DNA of 64,000 nucleotides, from the NCBI RefSeq assembly GCF_029836165.1, contig NZ_JAOEBG010000009.1, positions 1-64,000 of the forward strand. The letters are read 5' to 3'. The position numbers and the translations under genes are program-made. The DNA comes from Pseudomonas sp. GD04091. Its GTDB lineage: Bacteria; Pseudomonadota; Gammaproteobacteria; Pseudomonadales; Pseudomonadaceae. A model generated the notes under the pieces. The model ran no database searches. It saw only the letters and a program-made list of their open reading frames with translations, and was not told the DNA's origin. The stretch's first letter is position 1. Each line of letters begins with the position of its first letter. This document shows, piece after piece, positions 7,812 through 18,539 of the stretch.

Positions 7812-9437
7812 ATGCTCAAACACGCAGTCATTCCGTTCCTGGTAAGCGCAGGCTTGCTGGCTGGCGCACCGCTCACCCACGCCGCGACCAGTCTGGTGTT
7901 CTGCTCCGAAGGCAGCCCAGCCGGTTTCGACCCGGGCCAGTACACCACCGGAACCGACTTCGACGCCTCCGCCGAAACCATGTTCAACCGCCTGAGCCAG
8001 TTCGAGCGCGGCGGTACCGCGGTGACGCCAGGCCTGGCTACCCGCTGGGACGTTTCCGACGACGGCAAGACCTACACCTTCCACCTGCGCGAAGGCGTGA
8101 AGTTCCATACCACCAGCTATTTCAAGCCGAGCCGTGAATTCAACGCCGACGACGTGCTGTTCACCTTCAACCGCATGCTCGACAAGAACCACCCCTTCCG
8201 CAAGGCCTACCCCACCGAGTTCCCGTACTTCACCGACATGGGCATGGACAAGAACATCGCCCAGGTCGAAAAGGTCGATGACCACACCGTGAAGTTCACC
8301 CTCAACGAGGTCGATGCCGCGTTCATCCAGAACCTGGCCATGAGCTTCGCCTCGATCCAGTCGGCCGAATACGCCGACCAGCTGCTCAAGCAGGGCAAGG
8401 CCGCCGACATCAACCAGAAGCCGATCGGCACCGGCCCGTTCGTGTTCAAGAGCTACCAGAAAGACTCGAACATCCGCTACACCGGCAACAAGGACTACTG
8501 GAAGCCCGAGGACGTGAAAATCGACACCCTGATCTTCGCCATCAGCACCGACGCCTCGGTGCGCATGCAGAAGCTCAAGAAGGACGAGTGCCAGGTCACC
8601 CTGTTCCCGCGCCCGGCCGACATCGCGCCGCTCAAGCAGGATCCGAAGCTGAAGATGCCGGACCAGGCCGGTTTCAACCTCGGCTACATCGCCTACAACG
8701 TGATGGACAAACTCAAGGGCAGCAACGAGCCCAACCCGTTGAGCCAGCTCAAGGTTCGCCAGGCGCTGGACATGGCCGTCAACAAGCCGCAGATCATCGA
8801 GTCGGTGTACCAGGGCGCGGGGCAGCTGGCCGTCAATGCCATGCCGCCGACCCAGTGGTCCTACGACACCACCGTCAAGGACGCCAAGTACGATCCGGAG
8901 AAAGCCAAGCAGCTGCTCAAGGAGGCCGGCATCAAGGAAGGCACCGAGATCACCTTGTGGGCCATGCCGGTACAGCGCCCCTACAACCCCAACGCCAAGC
9001 TGATGGCCGAGATGCTCCAGTCCGACTGGAAGAAGATCGGCATCAACGCCAAGATCGTCAGCTACGAATGGGGTGAGTACATCAAGCGCTCCAAGGGCGG
9101 CGAACAAGGTGCCATGCTGATCGGCTGGAGCGGCGACAACGGTGACCCGGACAACTGGCTGGGCACCCTGTTCGGCTGCGACGCAATGGACGGCAACAAC
9201 TTCTCCAAATGGTGCTACAAGCCCTACGACGACCTGATCAAGCAAGCCAAGGCGACTTCCGACCAGGCCAAGCGCACCGAGCTGTACAAGCAGGCGCAAC
9301 ATATCCTCAAGGAGCAGGTGCCGATGACCCCCATCGCCCACTCCACCGTGTATCAGCCTATGAGCACGAAAGTGAAGGACTTCAAGATCAGCCCCTTCGG
9401 CCTGAACTCCTTCTACGGGGTCAGCGTGGACAAGTAA
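7812..9437 (+). CDS. dppA: Dipeptide ABC transporter substrate-binding protein (DppA type, copy 1)
   Basis: The 541-residue SBP_bac_5 family protein has a signal peptide (MLKHAVIPFLVSAGLLAG...THA) and a mature start TSLVFCSEGSPAGFDPGQYT, characteristic of DppA. Later family marks include GTGPFVFKSYQKD and LIGWSGDNGDPDNWLGTLF. I chose the ATG at 7812 because it begins a clean signal peptide; an in-frame start at 7791 would add seven residues. It delivers dipeptides to the DppBCDF permease encoded downstream. A stretch of about 125 bases (about 8047-8187) is almost identical to copy 2. Confidence 0.9.
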   Translation: MLKHAVIPFLVSAGLLAGAPLTHAATSLVFCSEGSPAGFDPGQYTTGTDFDASAETMFNRLSQFERGGTAVTPGLATRWDVSDDGKTYTFHLREGVKFHTTSYFKPSREFNADDVLFTFNRMLDKNHPFRKAYPTEFPYFTDMGMDKNIAQVEKVDDHTVKFTLNEVDAAFIQNLAMSFASIQSAEYADQLLKQGKAADINQKPIGTGPFVFKSYQKDSNIRYTGNKDYWKPEDVKIDTLIFAISTDASVRMQKLKKDECQVTLFPRPADIAPLKQDPKLKMPDQAGFNLGYIAYNVMDKLKGSNEPNPLSQLKVRQALDMAVNKPQIIESVYQGAGQLAVNAMPPTQWSYDTTVKDAKYDPEKAKQLLKEAGIKEGTEITLWAMPVQRPYNPNAKLMAEMLQSDWKKIGINAKIVSYEWGEYIKRSKGGEQGAMLIGWSGDNGDPDNWLGTLFGCDAMDGNNFSKWCYKPYDDLIKQAKATSDQAKRTELYKQAQHILKEQVPMTPIAHSTVYQPMSTKVKDFKISPFGLNSFYGVSVDK

Positions 9438-9448
9438 CGGCCGTGATC

Positions 9449-9476
9449 GTCCTGCCGGAGCGACTTTCGGCGGGAC
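9449..9476. terminator. Stem-loop after dppA copy 1
   Basis: Nine-base arms at 9449-9457 and 9468-9476 pair with one G-U pair. There is no T-run. It may be an attenuator or an RNA-stabilising 3' end and is one of four such hairpins in the dpp block. Confidence 0.45.
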
Positions 9477-9652
9477 GGTGACACGACCGGGCGATACGTA
9501 AGGCAATTCCTTCACGCTCGCCAGAATGCTCTCGCACCCATACCAGTAGCTGAACCTTGGCTCCCGCATCCTGGCGCTTCTATCGTCAGGGCCGGGATGC
9601 CGCAGCCGCGTTTTGCCTGTCGCGGCCTGAATATATGGACAAAGGACCTGCC

Positions 9653-11245
9653 ATGCGCCTTACCACGCTGTGTTCCACCCTGCTTGCCCTCGGCCTGCTG
9701 AGCCAAGCTCCGCTGAGCCTCGCCAACAACCTCGTGTTCTGCTCCGAGGGCAGCCCGGCGGGCTTCGACACCGCCCAGTACACTGCGGCTACCGACAACG
9801 ACGCCGCCGAACCAATCTACAACCGGCTGGTCGAGTTCGAGCGCGGCGGCACCGCCGTGCAGCCGGGCCTGGCCACCAAGTGGGACGTTTCCGAAGACGG
9901 CAAGACCTACACCTTCCACCTGCGCGAAGGCGTGAAGTTCCATACCACCAGCTATTTCAAGCCGAGCCGTGAGTTCAACGCCGACGACGTGCTGTTCACC
10001 TTCAACCGCATGCTCGACAAGGACCATCCCTTCCGCAAGGCCTACCCCACCGAGTTCCCGTACTTCGTCAGCATGGGGCTGGACAAGAACATCGCCAAGG
10101 TCGAGAAGGTCGATGACCACTCCGTGAAGTTCAGCCTGAACACGGTCGATGCCGCATTCATCCAGAACATCGCCATGGCCTTCGCCTCGATCCTCTCCGC
10201 CGAATACGCCGATCACCTGCTGGCCAGCGGCAAGCCCAGCGACATCAACCAGAAGCCGATCGGCACCGGTCCGTTCGTGTTCCAGCGCTATCAGAAGGAC
10301 TCGCAGATCCGCTTCAAGGGCAACAAGGACTACTGGGCCCCTGACCGGGTGAAGATCGACAACCTGATCTTCTCCATCAACGTCGACCCCTCGGTACGTA
10401 TCCAGAAGCTGCGCAAGAACGAATGCCAGGTCACCCTGCACCCACGCCCCGCCGACCTGCCTGCGCTCAAGGCCGACAAGCAGCTGCAGGTGATGACGCA
10501 GCCCGGCTTCAACCTCGGCTACATCGCCTACAACACGCAGCACCCGCCGTTCGACCGTCTGGAAGTGCGCCAGGCCATGGACATGGCGGTGAACAAGCAG
10601 GCGATCATCCAGGCGGTCTACCAGGACGCCGGCCAGTCCGCGTCGAACGCCATGCCGCCGACCCAGTGGTCCTACGACGAGTCGATCAAGGACGCGCCCT
10701 TCGACCCGGAAAAAGCCAAGCAACTGCTCAAGCAGGCCGGCGTCAAGGACGGCACCGAGATCACCCTGTGGGCCATGCCGGTCCAGCGTCCCTACAACCC
10801 CAATGCCAAGCTCATGGCCGAAATGCTCCAGTCCGACTGGAGCAAGCTCGGATTCAAGGTGCGCATCGTCAGCTACGAGTGGGGCGAATACCTCAAGCGC
10901 ATGAAGAACGGCGAACACGATATCGCCCTGATCGGCTGGACCGGCGACAACGGCGACCCGGACAACTGGCTGGGCACCCTGTTCAGCTGCGACGCCATCG
11001 GCAGCAACAACTACTCGCTGTGGTGCGACACCCAGTACGACGGCCTGGTCAAGCAAGCCAAGCAGATCACTGATCGAAACCAGCGCACCGCGCTCTACCA
11101 GCAGGCCCAGCAACGCCTCAAGCAACAGGTTCCCATCACACCGGTGGCCCACTCCACGGTGAACCAGCCCCTCAGCATCAAGGTGAAGGACTTCAAGGTC
11201 AGCCCCTTCGGACGCAACGTTTTCTCCGACGTCAGCATCGATTGA
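9653..11245 (+). CDS. dppA: Dipeptide ABC transporter substrate-binding protein (DppA type, copy 2)
   Basis: The 530-residue SBP_bac_5 protein is a close paralogue of copy 1. It has a signal peptide (MRLTTLCSTLLALGLLSQAP...SLA) and mature start NNLVFCSEGSPAGFDTAQYT. The start at 9653 follows AAAGGA at 9640-9645; a longer in-frame reading from 9557 has no signal peptide at its N-terminus. The two copies share most of the sequence from residue 30 onward but diverge around the loop after FNLGYIAYN, where copy 1 carries about six extra residues. Different peptide preferences among DppA paralogues are known in P. aeruginosa. Confidence 0.9.
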   Translation: MRLTTLCSTLLALGLLSQAPLSLANNLVFCSEGSPAGFDTAQYTAATDNDAAEPIYNRLVEFERGGTAVQPGLATKWDVSEDGKTYTFHLREGVKFHTTSYFKPSREFNADDVLFTFNRMLDKDHPFRKAYPTEFPYFVSMGLDKNIAKVEKVDDHSVKFSLNTVDAAFIQNIAMAFASILSAEYADHLLASGKPSDINQKPIGTGPFVFQRYQKDSQIRFKGNKDYWAPDRVKIDNLIFSINVDPSVRIQKLRKNECQVTLHPRPADLPALKADKQLQVMTQPGFNLGYIAYNTQHPPFDRLEVRQAMDMAVNKQAIIQAVYQDAGQSASNAMPPTQWSYDESIKDAPFDPEKAKQLLKQAGVKDGTEITLWAMPVQRPYNPNAKLMAEMLQSDWSKLGFKVRIVSYEWGEYLKRMKNGEHDIALIGWTGDNGDPDNWLGTLFSCDAIGSNNYSLWCDTQYDGLVKQAKQITDRNQRTALYQQAQQRLKQQVPITPVAHSTVNQPLSIKVKDFKVSPFGRNVFSDVSID

Positions 11246-11261
11246 CCCTGCACCGCGCGGC

Positions 11262-11282
11262 CGGGAGTGCGACCCACTCCCG
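11262..11282. terminator. Stem-loop after dppA copy 2
   Basis: Perfect 8-base arms at 11262-11269 and 11275-11282 surround a 5-base loop. No T-run follows. It lies 17 bases after the stop codon. Confidence 0.45.
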
Positions 11283-11408
11283 CGCTCCCGTGCAGCCCGG
11301 ATTTGCCTGGCGACCCCAAGGCAAACACTTGCAGTACCGCGTCACCGTCACAAGCCCGGCCCACGAGGCCCGGGTGATAACTAAAAAAATAGAAAGGGAG
11401 CTTTTATC

Positions 11409-12788
11409 TTGAGACGTTTGAAAACCACCGCACTGGCTTTGTCCGTCGGCGCATTCAGCGCCCTCGCCCAGGCCGAGCCCGTGAGCCAGGACTTCGTCCC
11501 CGTCACCCTCAAATCCAGCAGCGAACAGGCCGAGGCCAAAGGCTTCATCGACGGCCAGAGCCTGTCCGGCACCACCCGCAACTGGTATGCCCGCGAGCGC
11601 GCCACCCGTGCGCCATTGTGGAAGTACTACAAGAGCGACGGCACCCGCCACGACACCCACAGCCGTGACAACTGGGTGCAAGGCACCATTCTCAACTACA
11701 GCTCGGGCTTCACCGAGGGCACCGTGGGCTTCGCGGTCGAGGCCGCGGCCTACAACGCCATCGCCCTCGAGCAGGGGCGCGCGGCCGTCGCCGGTCCGAA
11801 CAACCGCACGCTGACCCACAGCGACGGCGACCCGATCGGCCAGTGGAGCAAGATGGGCCTGGGCAACGTCAAGGCCCGCGTCTCCAACACCACGCTCACC
11901 GTCGGCCGCCAGTCGGTCGATACCCCGATGATCGCCTACATCGGCAACCGTGCGCTGCCGTCGAGCTTCCAGGGCGCGTTCCTGCACAGCGCCGAATTCG
12001 ACAACCTGTCGTTCGACCTCGGCACCTTCGACCGCGTCTCGCCGCGTAGCGAACAGAGCCTGAGCAAGTTCCGCAGCGAATACGGCGCCGCCGGCGTCGA
12101 GACCGACCGCGCCAGCACCGCCGGTATCAATTACCAGCCGCTCAAGAGCCTGACCACCAGCCTCTACGCCACCAAGGTCGACGACTTCTGGAACCAGTAC
12201 TACTTCGGCGCCAACCATGTACTGGGCGACAGCGCGGTGCTGAGCCTGACCACCGGTCTGAACTACTACAAGACCGTGGACGAAGGCAGCAAGAAGATGG
12301 GCGAGATCGACAACGACACCTACAGCCTGTCGTTCGGCCTGACCCACCAGGCCCACACGCTCACCGCCTCCTGGCAGCAGGTCAACGGCAACGAGTACTT
12401 CGACTACCTGCATGAAACCAACGGCATCTACCTGGCCAACTCCCTGCTCTCGGACTTCAACGGCCCGAACGAGAAATCCCTGCAGATCAGCTACGTGCTG
12501 AACATGGCCGCCTATGGCGTGCCGGGCCTGAAGTTCAACCTGTACAACGCTCGCGGCTGGGGCATCGACGGCACCCACTACAAGGGCAGCGCCTATGACG
12601 TGAGGGGCATGGACGGCGAAACCCATTACGAGTGGGGCATCGGCACCAGCTACGCGGTACAGAGCGGCATGCTCAAGGACACCAGCATCCGCGCCACCTA
12701 CACCGCGCACCGCGCCAGCAAGGCCCAGGCCGACGGCAGCCTGGACGAGCTGCGTATCGTCACCACCATTCCGTTCAACATCCTCTGA
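11409..12788 (+). CDS. opdP: OprD-family outer membrane porin (OpdP-like)
   Basis: The 459-residue product has a signal peptide (MRRLKTTALALSVGAFSALA, cut near AQAEP) and an OprD-type barrel: FIDGQSLSGTTRNWYARERA near the N-terminus and a C-terminal strand ending in TIPFNIL. The start is TTG at 11409, supported by AAAGGGAG at 11393-11400 and by the signal peptide beginning there; no better ATG exists. OprD porins admit basic amino acids and small peptides, and the P. aeruginosa porin in the matching position serves glycine-glutamate uptake. The position between two dppA genes supports a dipeptide role. Confidence 0.88.
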   Translation: MRRLKTTALALSVGAFSALAQAEPVSQDFVPVTLKSSSEQAEAKGFIDGQSLSGTTRNWYARERATRAPLWKYYKSDGTRHDTHSRDNWVQGTILNYSSGFTEGTVGFAVEAAAYNAIALEQGRAAVAGPNNRTLTHSDGDPIGQWSKMGLGNVKARVSNTTLTVGRQSVDTPMIAYIGNRALPSSFQGAFLHSAEFDNLSFDLGTFDRVSPRSEQSLSKFRSEYGAAGVETDRASTAGINYQPLKSLTTSLYATKVDDFWNQYYFGANHVLGDSAVLSLTTGLNYYKTVDEGSKKMGEIDNDTYSLSFGLTHQAHTLTASWQQVNGNEYFDYLHETNGIYLANSLLSDFNGPNEKSLQISYVLNMAAYGVPGLKFNLYNARGWGIDGTHYKGSAYDVRGMDGETHYEWGIGTSYAVQSGMLKDTSIRATYTAHRASKAQADGSLDELRIVTTIPFNIL

Positions 12789-12796
12789 CCGTTGGC

Positions 12797-12826
12797 GCCA
12801 CGGCCCGACACCCCACGGGCCGTGGC
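12797..12826. terminator. Strong stem-loop after the porin gene
   Basis: Perfect 11-base G+C-rich arms at 12797-12807 and 12816-12826 enclose an 8-base loop, 8 bases after the stop. No T-run follows, so partial read-through into the next gene is likely. Confidence 0.6.
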
Positions 12827-12860
12827 GGCTACGCTGGAACTAGCACTGCAGGGAGGTTCC

Positions 12861-14456
12861 ATGAAATCGCTACCGCTACGCGCTGCCCTGGCAGCGGTCA
12901 TCCTGGGCGCCGCATCGAACCTGGCGGCCAAGCCGCTGGTGGTGTGCACCGAGGCCAGCCCGGAAGGCTTCGACATCGTCCAGTACACCACCGCCGTCAC
13001 CGCCGATGCCACGGCCGAGGCCATCTTCAACCGCCTGGTCGACTTCAAGCCTGGCACCACCGACATCCAGCCGGCCCTGGCCGAGCGCTGGGACATCAGC
13101 GATGACGGGCTGACCTATACCTTCCACCTGCGCAAAGGCGTCAAGTTCCACACCACCGACTACTTCAAGCCCACTCGCGACTTCAACGCCGATGACGTGC
13201 TGTGGAGCCTTAACCGGCAGCTGAGAAAAGACCATCCGTGGCACGACAAGACCAGCGTCGGCTACCCCTATTTCGAGAGCATGGCCTTCAAGGAACTGCT
13301 CAAGTCGGTCGAGAAGACCGACGACAATACCGTGGTGATCACCCTGACCCGCCCAGAAGCACCGTTCCTGCGCGACATGGCCATGGCCTTCACCTCGATC
13401 TACTCCGCCGAGTACGGCGACCAACTGCTCAAGGCCGGCAAGACTGGCGACCTGAACAGCAAGCCGATCGGCACCGGACCGTTCATCTTCCAGCGCTACA
13501 ACAAGGACGCGCAGGTCCGCTACAAGCCAAACCCGGACTACTTCCGCGGCAAGCCGCCAGCCGACGCGCTGATCTTCGCCATCGCCACCGACAGCAACGT
13601 ACGCCTGCAGAAGCTGCGCGCCAACGAATGCCAGATCGCGCTCTATCCCAAGCCTGACGACGTGCCGGGCATCAAGAACGATCCGAAACTCAAGGTCGCC
13701 GAGATCGAGGCGCTGGTCACCGGCTACATCTCCATGAACACCGAGCACAAGTACCTGAGCGACGTGCGCGTGCGCAAGGCGATCGACATGGCCTTCGACC
13801 GCCAGACCCACGTCGACCAGCTGTTCGGCAAGGGCAACGCGCTGGTCGGGGTCAACCCGTACCCGCCGACCATGATCGGCTACAACACCGACAACAAGAA
13901 CCCGCCCCATGACCTCGACAAGGCACGTGCCTTGCTCAAGGAAGCCGGCGTGCCTGAAGGCACCGTGATCACCCTGTTCACCCGCAACGGCGGTGGCCCG
14001 ACCAATCCCAACCCGCGCCTGTCCGCCGAAATGCTGCAATCGGACCTGGCCAAGATCGGCATCAAGCTCGACATCCGCGTGCTGGAATGGGCCGAAATGC
14101 TGCGTCGCGCCAAGAAAGGCGAGGCCGACCTGGTGTCGGCGGGCTGGGCCGGCGACAACGGCGACCCGGACAACTTCCTGACCCCGATGCTCAGCTGCGA
14201 CGCCGTCAAGAGCGGCGAGAACTATGCACGCTGGTGCAACGAGACATTCCAGGCATTGATAACCGAGGCTCGGCAAAAGACCGTCGAGAGCGAACGCGCC
14301 GAGCTCTATCGCAAGGCATTGAAGGTGTACGATGAGGACCAGCCGTGGATCAGCATGGCCCACCCGAAAATGTTCACCGCCATGCGCGAGAACGTCGAAG
14401 GCTATGTGATCAACCCACTGACCAACAACAACTTCGCCACCACCAAGGTGAAGTAG
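12861..14456 (+). CDS. dppA: Dipeptide ABC transporter substrate-binding protein (DppA type, copy 3)
   Basis: The 531-residue product belongs to the same SBP_bac_5 family but is more distant than copies 1 and 2. It has a signal peptide (MKSLPLRAALAAVILGAASN...) and mature start KPLVVCTEASPEGFDIVQYT. The ATG at 12861 has GGGAGG 4 bases upstream. It sits directly before dppB, the position of dppA4 in P. aeruginosa as I recall, and is probably the cognate binding protein of the permease. The C-terminal half keeps AGWAGDNGDPDNFLTPMLSC. Confidence 0.9.
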   Translation: MKSLPLRAALAAVILGAASNLAAKPLVVCTEASPEGFDIVQYTTAVTADATAEAIFNRLVDFKPGTTDIQPALAERWDISDDGLTYTFHLRKGVKFHTTDYFKPTRDFNADDVLWSLNRQLRKDHPWHDKTSVGYPYFESMAFKELLKSVEKTDDNTVVITLTRPEAPFLRDMAMAFTSIYSAEYGDQLLKAGKTGDLNSKPIGTGPFIFQRYNKDAQVRYKPNPDYFRGKPPADALIFAIATDSNVRLQKLRANECQIALYPKPDDVPGIKNDPKLKVAEIEALVTGYISMNTEHKYLSDVRVRKAIDMAFDRQTHVDQLFGKGNALVGVNPYPPTMIGYNTDNKNPPHDLDKARALLKEAGVPEGTVITLFTRNGGGPTNPNPRLSAEMLQSDLAKIGIKLDIRVLEWAEMLRRAKKGEADLVSAGWAGDNGDPDNFLTPMLSCDAVKSGENYARWCNETFQALITEARQKTVESERAELYRKALKVYDEDQPWISMAHPKMFTAMRENVEGYVINPLTNNNFATTKVK

Positions 14457-14466
14457 AACAACAACA

Positions 14467-14499
14467 GCCGCCGGACCTTCTGCAAGAGGCCCCGGCGGC
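14467..14499. terminator. Stem-loop between dppA copy 3 and dppB
   Basis: Arms GCCGCCGG (14467-14474) and CCGGCGGC (14492-14499) are perfectly complementary. With no T-run it resembles the attenuating or RNA-protecting hairpins found between binding-protein and permease genes in other ABC operons. Confidence 0.5.
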
Positions 14500-14532
14500 A
14501 CGCCGTTACCGGCTGATGAGGTACCCCTGACA

Positions 14533-15543
<1,011 letters not shown>

Positions 15544-15553
15544 GGACCTCGCC

Positions 15554-16480
15554 ATGACCAGCCCGATTCCGAAATCCGTCACCCCGTCCAGCGCGGTCGA
15601 CCAAAGCTTGCTCTATCCCTCGCCGTACAAAGAATTCTGGCACGCCTTCTCGCGCAACAAGGGCGCGGTGGCCGGCCTGGCCTTCATGTGCCTGGTGGTG
15701 TTCTGCGCCCTGTTCGCTCCCTGGGTCGCGCCGCACAACCCCAGCGAGCAGTACCGCGACTTCCTGCTCACGCCACCGGTATGGCTCGAAGGCGGTACCT
15801 GGCAGTTCATCCTCGGCACCGACGAACTGGGCCGCGACCTGCTCTCGCGACTGATCCAGGGCGCCCGCCTGTCGCTGCTGATCGGCCTGTCGTCGGTGGT
15901 GATGTCGCTGATCCCGGGCATCCTGATGGGCCTGCTGGCCGGGTTCTTCCCGCAGATCCTCGGCCCTTCGATCATGCGCCTGATGGACGTGATGCTGGCC
16001 CTGCCCTCGCTGCTGCTGGCCGTGGCCATCGTCGCCATCCTCGGCCCCGGCCTGATCAACACGGTGATCGCCATCGCCATCGTCTCGCTGCCGTCCTACG
16101 TACGCCTGACCCGCGCCGCGGTGATGGGCGAGCTGAACCGTGACTACGTCACCGCCGCCCGCCTGGCCGGCGCCGGCCTGCCGCGGCTGATGTTCGTCAC
16201 CGTGCTGCCCAACTGCATGGCGCCGCTGATCGTGCAGGCCACCTTGAGCTTCTCCTCGGCCATCCTCGACGCCGCCGCCCTGGGCTTCCTCGGCCTTGGC
16301 GTCCAGCCGCCGACCCCCGAGTGGGGCACCATGCTGGCCTCGGCCCGCGACTACATCGAGCGCGCCTGGTGGGTGGTGAGCCTGCCCGGCCTGACCATCT
16401 TGCTCAGTGTGCTGGCAATCAACCTGATGGGCGACGGCCTGCGCGACGCGCTGGACCCGAAACTCAAGAACGCCGCCTGA
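15554..16480 (+). CDS. dppC: Dipeptide ABC transporter permease DppC
   Basis: The 308-residue product has the N-terminal OppC-type segment [20 protein letters not shown] and the [20 protein letters not shown] signature, followed by the EAA loop [20 protein letters not shown]. It has about six membrane segments and is of normal length. It pairs with DppB. The next gene begins 10 bases after the stop. Confidence 0.95.
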   Translation: MTSPIPKSVTPSSAVDQSLLYPSPYKEFWHAFSRNKGAVAGLAFMCLVVFCALFAPWVAPHNPSEQYRDFLLTPPVWLEGGTWQFILGTDELGRDLLSRLIQGARLSLLIGLSSVVMSLIPGILMGLLAGFFPQILGPSIMRLMDVMLALPSLLLAVAIVAILGPGLINTVIAIAIVSLPSYVRLTRAAVMGELNRDYVTAARLAGAGLPRLMFVTVLPNCMAPLIVQATLSFSSAILDAAALGFLGLGVQPPTPEWGTMLASARDYIERAWWVVSLPGLTILLSVLAINLMGDGLRDALDPKLKNAA

Positions 16481-16490
16481 GGAGACCGCC

Positions 16491-17459
16491 ATGTCACTGT
16501 TGCAGATCAACAACCTGAACGTGCGCTTCGGCGACGCCAATGCCGTGCCCGTGGTGGACGGCCTCGACCTGAATGTAGACGCCGGCGAGATCCTCGCCAT
16601 CGTCGGCGAGTCCGGCTCGGGCAAGTCGGTGACCATGATGGCCCTGATGGGCCTGATCGACGCCCCCGGGCGCATCACCGCCGATGTGCTCAACTTCGAC
16701 GGCACCGACATGCTCAAGCTCAGCGGCCGCCAGCGACGCAAGGTGGTGGGCAAGGACATCGCCATGGTCTTCCAGGACCCGATGACCGCGCTCAACCCCA
16801 GCTACACCGTGGGCTACCAGATCGAGGAAGTGCTGCGCCAGCACCTCGGTCTCAAGGGCAAGGCCGCGCGCCAGCGGGCCCTGGAACTGCTGAAGAAAGT
16901 GGAAATTCCGGCAGCCGAAAGCCGCCTGGACGCCTATCCGCACCAGTTGTCCGGTGGCATGAGCCAACGGGTGGCGATCGCCATGGCCATCGCCGGCGAG
17001 CCGAAACTGCTGATCGCCGACGAACCGACCACCGCCCTGGACGTGACCATCCAGGCGCAGATCATGGAACTGCTGGTCAACCTGCAGAAAGAGCGCAACA
17101 TGGCGCTGATTCTCATCACCCACGACCTGGCCGTGGTCGCCGAGACCGCCAGGCGCGTGTGCGTGATGTACGCCGGCCAGGCCGTCGAGGTCGGCCAGGT
17201 GCCGGAGTTGTTCGACATCCCCGCCCACCCGTACAGCGAAGCGCTGCTGGCGGCCATCCCCGAGCACAGCATCGGCGCCGAGCGCCTGGCTACCCTGCCC
17301 GGCATCGTCCCCGGCCGCTATGACCGGCCACAGGGTTGCCTGCTGTCGCCACGTTGTCCTTATGTGCAGGAGAACTGCCGCCGACAGCGCCCGGCCCTCG
17401 ATCCCCAGGCGCACAGCCTGGTGCGTTGCTTCTATCCGCTGAACCAGGAGGTGGCGTGA
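16491..17459 (+). CDS. dppD: Dipeptide ABC transporter ATPase DppD
   Basis: The 322-residue ATPase has Walker A GESGSGKS (about 39-46), Q-loop [11 protein letters not shown], signature LSGGMSQR, Walker [13 protein letters not shown] and switch ITHDLAVV. The C-terminal oligopeptide/dipeptide extension contains the cysteine-rich [14 protein letters not shown] stretch that binds an Fe-S cluster in some DppD/OppD proteins. Its stop overlaps the dppF start (ATGA-type overlap), so the two ATPases are made in equal amounts. Confidence 0.95.
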   Translation: MSLLQINNLNVRFGDANAVPVVDGLDLNVDAGEILAIVGESGSGKSVTMMALMGLIDAPGRITADVLNFDGTDMLKLSGRQRRKVVGKDIAMVFQDPMTALNPSYTVGYQIEEVLRQHLGLKGKAARQRALELLKKVEIPAAESRLDAYPHQLSGGMSQRVAIAMAIAGEPKLLIADEPTTALDVTIQAQIMELLVNLQKERNMALILITHDLAVVAETARRVCVMYAGQAVEVGQVPELFDIPAHPYSEALLAAIPEHSIGAERLATLPGIVPGRYDRPQGCLLSPRCPYVQENCRRQRPALDPQAHSLVRCFYPLNQEVA

Positions 17460-18427
17460 TGGCCGTCGTACTTTCCGCTCGTGAACTGACCCGCCACTAC
17501 GAAGTTTCCCGTGGCCTGTTCAAGGGCCACGCCCTGGTGCGGGCGCTCAATGGCGTGTCGTTCGAACTGGAGGCCGGCAAGACCCTGGCCGTGGTCGGCG
17601 AGTCCGGTTGTGGCAAGTCCACCCTGGCCCGGGCCCTGACCCTGATCGAGGAGCCGTCCTCCGGCTCGCTGCAGATCGCCGGCCATGAGGTCAAGGGCGC
17701 CAGCAAGGACCAGCGCAAGCAGCTACGCCGCGATGTGCAGATGGTGTTCCAGAGCCCCTACGCCTCGCTCAACCCGCGCCAGAAGATCGGTGACCAGCTG
17801 GCCGAGCCACTGCTGATCAACACTTCGCTGAGCAAGACCGAACGCCGCGAGAAAGTGCAGAAGATGATGGAGCAGGTGGGCCTGCGCCCCGAGCATTACC
17901 AGCGCTATCCGCACATGTTCTCCGGCGGCCAGCGCCAGCGTATCGCCCTGGCCCGGGCGATGATGCTGCAACCGAAGGTGCTGGTGGCCGACGAACCCAC
18001 CTCGGCCCTCGACGTGTCGATCCAGGCCCAGGTGCTGAACCTGTTCATGGACCTGCAGAAGGAGTTCAACACCGCCTATGTGTTCATCTCCCACAACCTC
18101 GCGGTGGTACGCCATGTGGCCGACCAGGTGCTGGTGATGTACCTGGGGCGTCCGGCGGAAATGGGGCCGAAGGAAGACATCTACGAAAAGCCGCTGCATC
18201 CGTATACCCAGGCGCTGTTGTCGGCGACCCCGGCGATCCACCCGGATCCGCTGAAGCCGAAGATCCGCATTGCCGGTGAGTTGCCCAATCCGTTGAACCC
18301 ACCGGATGGCTGCGCGTTCCACAAGCGTTGCCCGTATGCCACCGAGCGTTGTGCCAAGGAAGTACCGGCGTTGCGGCAGGTGAGTACGCGGCAGGTGGCT
18401 TGCCACTATGCCGAGCAATTTCTTTAG
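17459..18427 (+). CDS. dppF: Dipeptide ABC transporter ATPase DppF
   Basis: The 322-residue partner of DppD carries Walker A GESGCGKS, Q-loop VFQSPYASLNP, signature FSGGQRQR, Walker B VLVADEPTSALD and ISHNLAVV. The C-terminus has the DppF extension PPDGCAFHKRCPYATERC. The ATG at 17459 overlaps the dppD stop; in-frame upstream codons lie inside dppD and are not used. A REP element follows, ending the operon. Confidence 0.95.
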   Translation: MAVVLSARELTRHYEVSRGLFKGHALVRALNGVSFELEAGKTLAVVGESGCGKSTLARALTLIEEPSSGSLQIAGHEVKGASKDQRKQLRRDVQMVFQSPYASLNPRQKIGDQLAEPLLINTSLSKTERREKVQKMMEQVGLRPEHYQRYPHMFSGGQRQRIALARAMMLQPKVLVADEPTSALDVSIQAQVLNLFMDLQKEFNTAYVFISHNLAVVRHVADQVLVMYLGRPAEMGPKEDIYEKPLHPYTQALLSATPAIHPDPLKPKIRIAGELPNPLNPPDGCAFHKRCPYATERCAKEVPALRQVSTRQVACHYAEQFL

Positions 18428-18437
18428 CTTTTAGAAG

Positions 18438-18535
18438 GCTGGGGCTGCTTCGCAGCCCTTTCGCGACACAAGGCCGCTCCTACAGGGGATCGCGTAACCC
18501 TGTATGTCGCGAAAGGGCCGCAAAGCGGCCCCGGA
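18438..18535. repeat. REP-type inverted repeat after dppF
   Basis: Two opposed copies of a unit containing GCxxCCCTTTCGCGACA lie between the dppF stop and the stop of the 24-residue gene on the other strand, so the element separates convergent genes. Confidence 0.75.
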
Positions 18536-18539
18536 GGTC

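Noticed and set aside
7779..11152. Very long antisense frames over the dppA copies
   Set aside because: They repeat across both paralogues only because the sense genes are similar; composition is typical of antisense GC-rich frames.
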